A stretch of 9,867 nt of DNA from Oscillibacter sp. Its GTDB lineage: Bacteria; Bacillota; Clostridia; Oscillospirales; Oscillospiraceae. Both the position numbers and the translations under genes were made by a program. Under the pieces are notes generated by a model, which had not been told where the DNA came from, searched no databases, and saw only the letters and a list, made by a program, of their open reading frames with translations. Numbering within the stretch: the stretch's first letter is position 1; each line of letters opens with the position of its first letter. Of the stretch, positions 1 through 5,982 are shown piece by piece. The stretch spans positions 1 to 9,867 of the forward strand of contig JAKSQE010000043.1 in NCBI GenBank assembly GCA_024404295.1. Direction: 5' to 3'.

Positions 1-714
1 CTGGAAGAAAATCCCCTTTGGAAATCCGAAAAAGTTGACAACTATTTAGGAATGCCCGGCGTTCCTGGGCAGGAAATGTTGGAAACCATGCGCCACCATG
101 CAGAGACAGCAGGTGTGGAATTCCGAACGGGCCAAGTTCTGACAGCTATGCAAATGGGCAACCAGTGGTATGTCACGGTAGGCACAGAGATGGAGAGCGC
201 CTATGCCGTTGTGTTGGCAGCCGGTGTCAGCCGGGGCAAGAAGTTTCCGGGAGAAGCCGAACTGTTGGGGCGTGGCGTCAGCTATTGTGCCACCTGTGAT
301 GGAATGCTCTATCGAGGGAGAGCGGTAGCTGTGCTGGGATATACAGAGCGTGCAAAGGAAGAGGCTGCTTTTCTGGGGAGTATTGGCTGCGCTGTGACGT
401 ACTTTGACCACCCGAAGCAATGCGAGATCCGGGGAGACGGAAAAGTGGAGGCGATTCACTGCGAGGGACAGACTTTGCCGGTTGATGCTGTGTTTTTGCT
501 GCGGCCGACACTTGCGCCCACGGACTTATTCCCGGAGTTGACCTTGGAACAAAATTATGTAGCAGTAGATCGGAAAATGGCGACAAATCTGCCGGGATTA
601 TTCGCCGCAGGTGACTGTACCGGCACACCCTTGCAAGTGGCAAAGGCGGTGGGCGAAGGCCTGATCGCAGGACAGAATGCGGCGGCCTATGCCGTCCGCG
701 TGGAGAAAGAATAA
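1..714 (+). CDS. trxB: Thioredoxin-reductase-like flavoprotein, 5' truncated by window edge; probably ferredoxin-dependent type
   Basis: The reading frame is open from base 1, so the true start lies upstream and 237 codons are visible. The protein is an FAD enzyme of the thioredoxin reductase family, expected to pass electrons to the thioredoxin encoded next. The redox pair CATC followed by DG is at 286-300, and the C-terminal FAD motif (FAAGD) is at 601-615. The NADPH subdomain is odd. Where the family has a GGGxSA-type loop, this protein reads VLGYTERA (331-354). No HRRxxxR motif follows, and the spacing from the first redox Cys to the Asp of GD is 109 residues, against roughly 150 in E. 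coli TrxB. Loss of NADPH motifs with shortening of this subdomain is the hallmark of the ferredoxin-dependent flavin thioredoxin reductases (FFTR) described in clostridia. Family membership is firm; the ferredoxin assignment is inference. The gene ends TAATAA, and the trxA ribosome binding site follows directly. Confidence 0.88.
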   Translation: MEENPLWKSEKVDNYLGMPGVPGQEMLETMRHHAETAGVEFRTGQVLTAMQMGNQWYVTVGTEMESAYAVVLAAGVSRGKKFPGEAELLGRGVSYCATCDGMLYRGRAVAVLGYTERAKEEAAFLGSIGCAVTYFDHPKQCEIRGDGKVEAIHCEGQTLPVDAVFLLRPTLAPTDLFPELTLEQNYVAVDRKMATNLPGLFAAGDCTGTPLQVAKAVGEGLIAGQNAAAYAVRVEKE

Positions 715-730
715 TAAGGAGGAAAACAAC

Positions 731-1048
731 ATGGCATTGAAGCATTTTAAGACCGCCGAGTTTGACGAAATTGTGGATGCGGCACCTCTGGCAGTCGTCG
801 ATTTCTGGGCAGAATGGTGTGGCCCTTGCCGCATGCTGGGCCCGGTGATCGAGCAGTTAGCACAGCAGGCAGAGGGCAAAGCACTGGTCGGTAAGGTGAA
901 TGTGGACGAAGAAAAGGAACTGGCCATTCGCTTTGGCGTAATGAGTATTCCGACGGTGGTGTTTTTGAAGAACGGCAGAGAGATCGACCGTTTGGTGGGC
1001 GTGATGCCTCCGGCAAAGTATACCGAACTGGTGGAAAAGTATCAGTAA
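731..1048 (+). CDS. trxA: Thioredoxin
   Basis: A 105-residue thioredoxin, the usual full length. It is a cytoplasmic dithiol carrier that reduces protein disulfides and is re-reduced by the flavoprotein just upstream. The active site WCGPC is at residues 29-33, within the typical context FWAEWCGPCR. The conserved cis-proline loop is SIPT (Pro74). The start is the ATG 8 nt after AAGGAGG (716-722); an in-frame ATG further upstream (677) lies inside the reductase gene and lacks a comparable site. Only 16 nt separate the two genes, so they are probably co-transcribed, and a hairpin terminator follows immediately. Nothing is missing from the sequence and the identification is secure. Confidence 0.97.
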   Translation: MALKHFKTAEFDEIVDAAPLAVVDFWAEWCGPCRMLGPVIEQLAQQAEGKALVGKVNVDEEKELAIRFGVMSIPTVVFLKNGREIDRLVGVMPPAKYTELVEKYQ

Positions 1049-1053
1049 ACGGC

Positions 1054-1090
1054 AAAATTGGCGTACCGAACACGGTACGCCAATTTTTTT
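1054..1090 (+). terminator. Rho-independent terminator after trxA, possibly bidirectional
   Basis: A perfect inverted repeat (AAAATTGGCGTACCG at 1054-1068 with its complement at 1073-1087) encloses a 4-nt loop and runs into a T tract (1084-1090). It begins 5 nt after the trxA stop. The converging transporter gene ends at 1089, so the same hairpin also lies at the 3' end of that transcript. The A/T stem base gives a weaker U run on the minus strand. Confidence 0.92.
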
Positions 1091-1976
1091 ACTTGAAAGA
1101 TGGCTTTTGATCGGGAAGCTCGCTGATCAAGGTAGAACCCAGCACCAGAACAGCGCCTAAAGCTCCGCTCCAGCCCAGCGGCTCTTTCAAAAGCAGGGCG
1201 GACAACAGGACTGCCACGATGGGATCGATATAGCTGAGCAGGGCGACCGTTTGCACGGGAAGAACGCCGATAGACCCGAAATACAACGCATAACTGATGC
1301 CGGTGTGGAGAACACCAACGACCAACAGCAAAACCACGGAGCGGGGCGAGAACACCAGGGAACGGACATCTTCCGTCAGTAAAATATAGGGGATCATTAC
1401 CAAAGCGGCCGTTCCCATTTGCAGGATCGTGCGGTCATATGCGGGGATGGGAGTCATTTTTTTGTTGGCAAGAAGCGCACAGGCGTATAGAACTGCGGAG
1501 CATAGAGCCAGGGCAATGCCAAGAGCTTCATTTTGCTTGGGCAAGCCACTTTGAGGTACACCGGAAACGAAGACCATACCGATGACAGCTACCAGCACAC
1601 ATAAACCGCGCTTTAGGCTCAGATGCTCGTTCAGCACAAGCGGAGAGGCCAGCGTGACCATAACGGGAGCCATATAGTAACACAAGGTGGCGGTGGCTAC
1701 GGTCGTGTATCGATAGGACTCAAAAAGAAAGATCCAGTTAAAACTGATCATGATACCGGATAGGAGCAGCAAAAGCAGGTTGCGACGAATGGCGGATTTA
1801 TCCAATGCCAAATGACGGCAGCGAACGAAAATCAAGAGAAACACAGTTGCAACGGCACCGCGTACCAAGGCAATCACGCTGGACGGCAAAGAAATCAGCC
1901 GGACAAACAGGCCGATGGTGCCAAAGATGGACATGGCGAGGATCAGACTGCCGAGAGATTTTTTAGATGAATCCAT
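1089..1976 (-). CDS. EamA-family (drug/metabolite transporter superfamily) membrane transporter
   Basis: A 295-residue, very hydrophobic protein of the length typical for DMT/EamA carriers. About ten membrane segments can be read, arranged as two repeated five-helix halves (roughly residues 8-140 and 148-287) with a short charged link between them (near QSGLPKQNEALG). Family-typical features are the conserved start of helix 1 (WGTIG-like, here FGTIGLFVR), the end of the first half (VIGMVFVSG), and the segment PIVAVLLSALLLKEPL in the second half, which matches the classical P-x-x-A-x-L-x-x-x-x-L-x-E motif. Such proteins usually export or import amino acids or other small metabolites; the substrate cannot be read here. 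The ATG overlaps the stop of the upstream MocR regulator by one base (TAATG), so translation is probably coupled, and the regulator likely controls this carrier. Confidence 0.9.
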   Translation of the reverse strand: MDSSKKSLGSLILAMSIFGTIGLFVRLISLPSSVIALVRGAVATVFLLIFVRCRHLALDKSAIRRNLLLLLLSGIMISFNWIFLFESYRYTTVATATLCYYMAPVMVTLASPLVLNEHLSLKRGLCVLVAVIGMVFVSGVPQSGLPKQNEALGIALALCSAVLYACALLANKKMTPIPAYDRTILQMGTAALVMIPYILLTEDVRSLVFSPRSVVLLLVVGVLHTGISYALYFGSIGVLPVQTVALLSYIDPIVAVLLSALLLKEPLGWSGALGAVLVLGSTLISELPDQKPSFK

Positions 1977-3382
1977 TAGTAGGAACCTCCTTGAGATGAT
2001 GCCAGCAGTTTTTCCAACAGCGCAACGGCTTCCGCAAGGCGTTGGGAGGAAAGACCCGCATAGTTAACGACAAGCGTATGGTCGTAGTCAGGATTGGGAG
2101 CTGCGGAAAAGTCAGACAGAAATGCCAGCTTCATACCCAGAGCCTCCGCGCGGTGACGCAGAGCATCGTCTGACTCTTGGGTATCGATTTTCAACAAAAA
2201 GTGGAGTCCGGCACCCTCTTCGGAGAAAGTGACTCGCCCGGAAAAGGATCCGGAACGAAAGGCATCCATAACAGCGGCACGGCGAAAGCGATATTCTTTT
2301 CGCATGCGGGAAAGATGCTGCTCATAATGTCCGCCTTGAAGAAACCGCGCTAATACGTGCTGCTCCAAAGCGGGAACGGTACAGGCGTAAAAATCCAGAT
2401 TGGCCCGATACCGTTCCAATAGCGGAGGGGGAAGGACCATAAAGCCCACACGCATGGACGGGGCAATGGTCTGGGAAAAGGTGTTCAGGTAAATCACTCG
2501 GCCTGTCTGGTCAATGCTCTGCAGGGTAGGAATGGGACGACCGGCAAAACGGAACTCGCTGTCATAGTCATCTTCGATGATGTAGCCATCGTGCTTCTCA
2601 GCCCACCGCAGCAAGGACTGCCGCCGACCAATGGGGGTGACCAGTCCGGTGGGATAGTGATGACTGGGAGAGAGATGCACGACGGTGGCATCGGAATTGG
2701 CCAATGCGGAAAGAGAAATGCCCTGCTGGTCTAAGGGGATCGAGCGGCAGGAGACACCGCAGGCCTCGTAGACCTGCCGGATTTTGGGGTAGCCGGGATC
2801 CTCCAGAGCAAAAACGGCATCTCGTCCCAAAAGCTGGGGAAGCAATAAGTAGAGATACTCCGCACCGGCACCCACGATGATCTGCGCGGGGGAAACAGAC
2901 ATGCCTTTATAGTTCCGCAGGTCATCGGCAATGGCTTGCCGCAGGGCAAAAAGGCCCTGGTGCTGAATGGGAGAAAATAGGGTGTCGTTGCTTTCTGTCA
3001 ATACTTGGCGAGTCAACTTTGCCCAGGTGGAGGTTGGAAACCGACTGGCATCTGCCTGATTGCGGCTCAGGTCCAATTTCCATGGGACGGGATGGGTCTC
3101 CGGGCAGGATACAGAAGCCCGCTCCGAGGAGGGAGAGTGTTCCACCGCAGCGACAAAAAAGCCGCGTCGGGGCTGCGCCAGCAGATAGCCCTCTGCTTCC
3201 AACTGTGCGTATGCACCCTCGACTGTGATGACGGAAATTTGGAGATGTTCCGCCAGTGCTCGCTTGGAGGGCAGACGTGCGCCCTCCGGCAGAACTCCGC
3301 TTAAAATATCTGAGCGGATGCATCGGTATAGATATTCATAAAGGGGGAGGGAACCCCGTGTCTCCATATCATAGGTCAGCAT
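1976..3382 (-). CDS. MocR-type transcriptional regulator (GntR HTH fused to aminotransferase-like domain), PLP Lys replaced by Gln
   Basis: A 468-residue protein of normal MocR/GabR/PdxR length. The GntR-type winged helix-turn-helix occupies about residues 10-78 (RLPSKRALAEHL, then EAEGYL and the wing). A fold-type-I aminotransferase-like domain fills about residues 105-460, with family landmarks GAGAEY, EDPGYP, SPSHHYPTG and EDDYDSEFR (270-277). The segment that normally carries the PLP-linking lysine (TFSK...P..R) reads TFSQTIAPSMRVGF, with Gln at residue 304 (CAG, complement of 2471-2473). A Schiff base with PLP therefore looks impossible at the usual place. The start is the ATG 7 nt after AAAGGGG (complement of 3390-3396); another Met lies 5 codons in. 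It is the first gene of an operon with the EamA transporter and is likely its regulator and its own. The effector is unknown. It is not clearly PdxR, since no pyridoxal synthase genes are nearby. Confidence 0.9.
   Translation of the reverse strand: MLTYDMETRGSLPLYEYLYRCIRSDILSGVLPEGARLPSKRALAEHLQISVITVEGAYAQLEAEGYLLAQPRRGFFVAAVEHSPSSERASVSCPETHPVPWKLDLSRNQADASRFPTSTWAKLTRQVLTESNDTLFSPIQHQGLFALRQAIADDLRNYKGMSVSPAQIIVGAGAEYLYLLLPQLLGRDAVFALEDPGYPKIRQVYEACGVSCRSIPLDQQGISLSALANSDATVVHLSPSHHYPTGLVTPIGRRQSLLRWAEKHDGYIIEDDYDSEFRFAGRPIPTLQSIDQTGRVIYLNTFSQTIAPSMRVGFMVLPPPLLERYRANLDFYACTVPALEQHVLARFLQGGHYEQHLSRMRKEYRFRRAAVMDAFRSGSFSGRVTFSEEGAGLHFLLKIDTQESDDALRHRAEALGMKLAFLSDFSAAPNPDYDHTLVVNYAGLSSQRLAEAVALLEKLLASSQGGSY
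1986..1992 (-). promoter_or_regulatory. Ribosome binding site of the EamA transporter, inside the 3' end of the MocR gene
   Basis: AAGGAGG on the minus strand lies 9 nt before the transporter ATG (1974-1976) and is embedded in the last codons of the regulator gene. It supports this start and indicates re-initiation after the overlapping TAA. Confidence 0.85.
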
Positions 3383-3414
3383 AGCAGTACCCCTTTCTGA
3401 CCTTCTCCATATTG

Positions 3415-3441
3415 CAAATTTTACAAAAATTGATTATACCA
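3415..3441 (-). promoter_or_regulatory. Extended -10 promoter and palindromic operator candidate of the MocR-EamA operon
   Basis: On the minus strand TGGTATAAT (complement of 3433-3441) is a perfect extended -10 element. The -35 region is poor, as is common with extended -10 promoters. The predicted start is near 3426, giving a leader of about 43 nt. Directly downstream of the -10, and so over the start site, is an imperfect palindrome, CAAATTTT-ac-AAAAATTG (3415-3432), a plausible autoregulatory operator. The promoter is well supported; the operator is inference. Confidence 0.65.
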
Positions 3442-3469
3442 CGGAAAAATAAAATTGACGATCCCTTTC

Positions 3470-3508
3470 AAAAAAATTCACGGCAGAAGAAAATCTGCCG
3501 TGAATTTT
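3470..3508 (-). terminator. Rho-independent terminator of the DUF975 gene
   Basis: An inverted repeat pairs AAAATTCACGGCAGA (3473-3487) with TCTGCCGTGAATTTT (3494-3508) around a 6-nt loop. Read on the minus strand it is followed by a run of T (complement of 3470-3476). It lies 15 nt beyond the stop codon of the DUF975 gene and insulates it from the MocR promoter downstream. Confidence 0.9.
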
Positions 3509-3523
3509 GGGATCGAAGCAATA

Positions 3524-4279
3524 TCAAATTCCACCCAAACCGTCGGGACTGCCGGAAGCTCGTTCTGCAGTCTTGGCGGATTCAAAGTACATCAGGTTTG
3601 CGCAGATATAATTCGGATAATAAAACAGGGAGACCACCAGAGACCAGACCCCCTGCAACAAAATGGCAGGCAGGGTGGAGGGGGTGGACATATACGCCAA
3701 AAAATCAGCGGAGGAAATAAACGTAGAGACTTCTGTAACCAACATTGGCAGCATAGATAGGAGTGTCCAGCCCAGATAGCTCATGTCCAAGTTGAACAGC
3801 TGCATTTTATAACCGTAAGTCTGCTGGACGCTGAGACGCAGTGCGTCTGTTACCGACAGATCCGGGTTTTCGCAGAGGTTATAAACGGCAAAGCGGTAAC
3901 GATAGGTGGCGATGATGCCGGGAATGACGAACAGCATGCTCCAAAGAAAGGTATAAGCAGAGCGGATCAAATAGAGCAAAACAAGTTTTCCGGTGAAAGA
4001 GAATCCGTCGAACAAGGACAGGTATTCAAACCGTTCGTTTCGGCAGACAGCAAAACAGTACAGGATAAAACCGGCATCCAGTACGATGGAGAGCAGATTG
4101 GCTAAGATAGTCAGAAACATGGAGGGCAGCCCCGCACCGTCGCAAAAGAAAACCAAAACATTCAGGACCATGGCCAGAGCCATATAGAAAGCGGTCATAC
4201 CCTTGGGTGCCACCTGCGCAGTTTTTAGTTGTTCCCGCACCTGAGATTTGATAAGGGAACGATTCAACATTTTTGCCAT
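3524..4279 (-). CDS. DUF975 family integral membrane protein
   Basis: A 251-residue protein of unknown function from a family common in Firmicutes. The N-terminal 27 residues are polar and cytoplasmic-looking. Hydrophobic segments follow at about 28-47, 53-79, 98-122, 166-189 and 203-226. Family landmarks are LWSMLFVIPGII near 112-123, then the loop YRYRFAVYNLCENPDLSVTD with the conserved NPD and the following A-L-R-L-S, and the segment LFNLDMSYLGW (161-171). The frame stays open upstream to 4456. I chose the ATG at 4277-4279 because AGGAGG lies 7 nt before it and because a promoter sits upstream of it at 4332-4360, which an earlier start would place inside the coding region. It stands alone, divergent from rnf, with its own terminator. 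No enzymatic motif is visible and no role can be assigned. Confidence 0.85.
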   Translation of the reverse strand: MAKMLNRSLIKSQVREQLKTAQVAPKGMTAFYMALAMVLNVLVFFCDGAGLPSMFLTILANLLSIVLDAGFILYCFAVCRNERFEYLSLFDGFSFTGKLVLLYLIRSAYTFLWSMLFVIPGIIATYRYRFAVYNLCENPDLSVTDALRLSVQQTYGYKMQLFNLDMSYLGWTLLSMLPMLVTEVSTFISSADFLAYMSTPSTLPAILLQGVWSLVVSLFYYPNYICANLMYFESAKTAERASGSPDGLGGI

Positions 4280-4286
4280 AAGAAGA

Positions 4287-4292
4287 CCTCCT
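4287..4292 (-). promoter_or_regulatory. Ribosome binding site that fixes the DUF975 start
   Basis: AGGAGG on the minus strand is 7 nt upstream of the ATG at 4277-4279. Other in-frame ATG codons upstream (for example that at 4334-4336, inside the promoter) have no comparable site. Confidence 0.85.
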
Positions 4293-4331
4293 GCGAATGA
4301 TCGCAAGTAATATGAATATGATTTGAGCCGT

Positions 4332-4360
4332 ATCATAGCATAAAAGTTTCTAAATGGCAA
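4332..4360 (-). promoter_or_regulatory. Sigma-A type promoter of the DUF975 gene
   Basis: On the minus strand TTGCCA (complement of 4355-4360) and TATGAT (complement of 4332-4337) are separated by exactly 17 nt. The TG of an extended -10 (TGCTATGAT) is also present. The predicted start is near 4325, giving a leader of about 45 nt. Confidence 0.75.
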
Positions 4361-4467
4361 GTTGCGTATAACAAAGTGCGCGTTTGTGGTAATCGGAAAT
4401 GAAAATACGGAAAAAGCGGCTGCAGAGGAAAATGTCAAAATTCCATGAAAAACCATGGCTCACAGAC

Positions 4468-4496
4468 TGGACATTTTAAAAAAGATGGTGTAGAAT
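4468..4496 (+). promoter_or_regulatory. Sigma-A type promoter of the rnf operon
   Basis: TGGACA (4468-4473) and TAGAAT (4491-4496) are separated by exactly 17 nt, each one mismatch or so from the vegetative consensus. An A-rich spacer lies between. The predicted start near 4503 gives an untranslated leader of about 100 nt before rnfC, long enough for control at the RNA level. Confidence 0.75.
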
Positions 4497-4503
4497 CAAG
4501 TTC

Positions 4504-4520
4504 AGTATGCGGTAGTATGC
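4504..4520 (+). repeat. Tandem AGTATGC direct repeat at the rnf transcription start
   Basis: AGTATGC occurs at 4504-4510 and again at 4514-4520, a 10-bp period that puts both copies on the same face of the helix. It begins at the predicted start site, a common position for a repressor site. Its function is inference. Confidence 0.5.
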
Positions 4521-4573
4521 CAAAATGCGACCACCCGCACCATTTTTATCATGATGTGAGTGGGCGCATTTTG
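4521..4573 (+). promoter_or_regulatory. Long imperfect hairpin in the rnf leader
   Basis: CAAAATGCG (4521-4529) is the exact complement of CGCATTTTG (4565-4573). After an A-G mismatch, CCAC (4531-4534) pairs with GTGG (4560-4563). After a further mismatch, CGCA (4536-4539) pairs with TGTG (4555-4558) using one G-U pair. The loop is about 15 nt and contains TTTTT. No U tract follows the outer stem, so it is not a plain terminator. It ends 9 nt before the rnfC Shine-Dalgarno region, so it could influence mRNA stability or translation. Confidence 0.6.
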
Positions 4574-4582
4574 AAAACTATC

Positions 4583-4600
4583 AGGAGAAAAATGAGGTGA
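4583..4600 (+). promoter_or_regulatory. Two overlapping ribosome binding site options for rnfC
   Basis: AGGAG (4583-4587) is spaced 9 nt from an in-frame GTG at 4597. GAGGTGA (4594-4600), a 7-base match to the 16S 3' end, is 5 nt from the ATG at 4606. The ATG gives an N terminus (MAQAFFGGVHP) resembling other clostridial RnfC proteins, so I prefer it. The GTG start would add only three residues. Confidence 0.6.
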
Positions 4601-4605
4601 AGACA

Positions 4606-5982
4606 ATGGCACAAGCTTTCTTTGGCGGCGTTCATCCCCATGATATGAAGGCCGCAACCAATGCAAAGGCCATCGAACAGCTGGCACCCCCGGCTGAGGT
4701 GGTCATCCCCATGTCGATGCACTTTGGCGCACCTTGTACCCCGCTGGTAAAAGTGGGCGATGAAGTTAAGGTAGGCCAGAAGATCGGCGAGTTCCGTGGT
4801 TTAGGTGCTCCCATTCACGCCAGTGTTTCCGGTACGGTCACTGCTGTGGAACCCCGCCCCTATTCCATGGGTGGCAACATGATGTCCGTCGTCATCAAGA
4901 ATGACTTCCAGGACACCATCAGCGAAGAGGTCAAGGCTCCCGCTGATCCCGACGCACTGAGCGTTGAAGAAATGATCGAGATGGTCAAGCAGGCCGGTAT
5001 CGTGGGTATGGGCGGCGCAACGTTCCCCACTCACGTGAAGATCTCCGGCGGTATCGGCCCTGTCACTGATGTGCTGATCAACGGCGCAGAGTGCGAGCCC
5101 TACATCACCGGCGACCACCGCACCATGCTGGAGCGCCCCGAGGAGATCATCGGCGGCTGTAAGTTCCTGGCAAAGATGTTCGGCGTGGATAAGGTCGTCA
5201 TTGGCGTTGAGGACAACAAGAAGGACGGCATCGAGGCCATGAATAAGGTCATCGCCGAGCAGAAGGCCCCCGTTGTGGTGGAGCCCCTGCACTGCCGTTA
5301 CCCCCAGGGCGGTGAGAAGCAGCTCTGCCAGGCCATTACCGGCCGTCAGGTGCCTCCCGGCGGTCTGCCCTCCAACATCGGCTGCGCAGTGTTTAACATC
5401 AACACTACCTGCGCCATCTACCGCGCCATCACCACCGGCATGCCCGTCGTTCGCAAGATCGTCACCGTGTCCGGCAGCGGCGTTGTGGAGCCCAAGAATC
5501 TGGAGTGCCCCATCGGCACCCCCGTGTCCCTGCTGTTCGACGCTTGCGGCGGTCTGAAGGAGAACACCTATAAGATCATCGCCGGCGGCCCCATGATGGG
5601 TATGGCTCAGTACACCACGGAAGTTCCCGTTGGTAAGGGTACCGGCGCTATGCTGGCATTCTGCGAGAACGAAGAGCAGACTGTGGAGAACCCGCAGTGC
5701 ATTCGCTGCGGCAAGTGCGTGGAGGCCTGCCCGGTTCACCTGGAGCCTCTGATGATGTATCAGTATGCTGCCAAGGGCATGGTCGATGAGCTGAATGAGG
5801 CTCACATCATGGACTGCATGGAGTGCGGCGCCTGCGCATTCGCTTGCCCCGCTCGTATGCACCTGACCCATATGTTCAAGACCGCTAAGCAGCTGGTCAA
5901 GGACAAGGCAGCTGCCGACAAGGCTGCTGCTGAGGCTGCCAAGAAGGCAGAAGAAGAGAAAAAGGAGGCTGCTAAGGTATGA
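4606..5982 (+). CDS. rnfC: Rnf complex subunit RnfC (electron transport, NADH-side iron-sulfur flavoprotein)
   Basis: A 458-residue peripheral cytoplasmic subunit of the Rnf ferredoxin:NAD+ oxidoreductase, where NAD+ is thought to be reduced. In order: an N-terminal barrel-sandwich domain (about 25-90, ending HASVSGTVTAVE), an NADH/FMN-binding domain of the complex I 51-kDa type with GIVGMGGATFP (131-141) and NGAECEPYITGDH (159-171), an SLBB-like segment (about 284-333), and a dicluster ferredoxin region. The clusters are CIRCGKCVEAC (Cys365/368/371/375) and CMECGACAFAC (Cys404/407/410/414), enough for two [4Fe-4S] centres. The last 30 or so residues form an Ala/Lys/Glu-rich tail not needed for the family fold. 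It is the first gene of the operon, and its stop overlaps the rnfD start by four bases (ATGA). Codon use is strongly biased to CTG, GGC and AAG. Confidence 0.97.
   Translation: MAQAFFGGVHPHDMKAATNAKAIEQLAPPAEVVIPMSMHFGAPCTPLVKVGDEVKVGQKIGEFRGLGAPIHASVSGTVTAVEPRPYSMGGNMMSVVIKNDFQDTISEEVKAPADPDALSVEEMIEMVKQAGIVGMGGATFPTHVKISGGIGPVTDVLINGAECEPYITGDHRTMLERPEEIIGGCKFLAKMFGVDKVVIGVEDNKKDGIEAMNKVIAEQKAPVVVEPLHCRYPQGGEKQLCQAITGRQVPPGGLPSNIGCAVFNINTTCAIYRAITTGMPVVRKIVTVSGSGVVEPKNLECPIGTPVSLLFDACGGLKENTYKIIAGGPMMGMAQYTTEVPVGKGTGAMLAFCENEEQTVENPQCIRCGKCVEACPVHLEPLMMYQYAAKGMVDELNEAHIMDCMECGACAFACPARMHLTHMFKTAKQLVKDKAAADKAAAEAAKKAEEEKKEAAKV

Larger units (their letters stand above)
4280..4605. other. Divergent intergenic region between DUF975 gene and rnf operon
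   Basis: This stretch of 326 nt has no gene that I can support. It contains the two divergent promoters (minus 4332-4360, plus 4468-4496) about 107 bp apart. A short palindrome, ACAAA-gtgcgcg-TTTGT (4371-4387), lies between them. The rnf leader (about 4503-4605) carries a direct repeat and a long imperfect hairpin. I see no known riboswitch consensus or tRNA-like fold. Confidence 0.7.

Noticed and set aside
677..730. Earlier ATG for trxA at 677
   Set aside because: It lies inside the reductase gene without a ribosome binding site. The ATG at 731 has AAGGAGG at ideal spacing and gives the standard thioredoxin N terminus.
3005..3760. Plus-strand open frames at 3005-3304, 3412-3720 and 3455-3760
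   Set aside because: They are antisense to the MocR gene or run across a terminator and into the DUF975 gene. They show no recognisable domain and no good start signals.
4280..4456. N-terminal extension of the DUF975 frame up to 4456
   Set aside because: The extension would cover a well-formed promoter for the same gene, and no Shine-Dalgarno site precedes its ATG, whereas the ATG at 4279 has a perfect AGGAGG 7 nt upstream.
4441..4470. CCATG-aaaaa-CCATGG near-repeat upstream of the rnf promoter as an operator
   Set aside because: The units are very short and asymmetric, with one a simple NcoI-type palindrome. That is not enough to support a site.
4500..4605. Known riboswitch (for example FMN type) in the rnf leader
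   Set aside because: I see only a single imperfect hairpin, with no multi-helix junction or conserved riboswitch core, and no terminator or sequestering stem with a clear switch partner.
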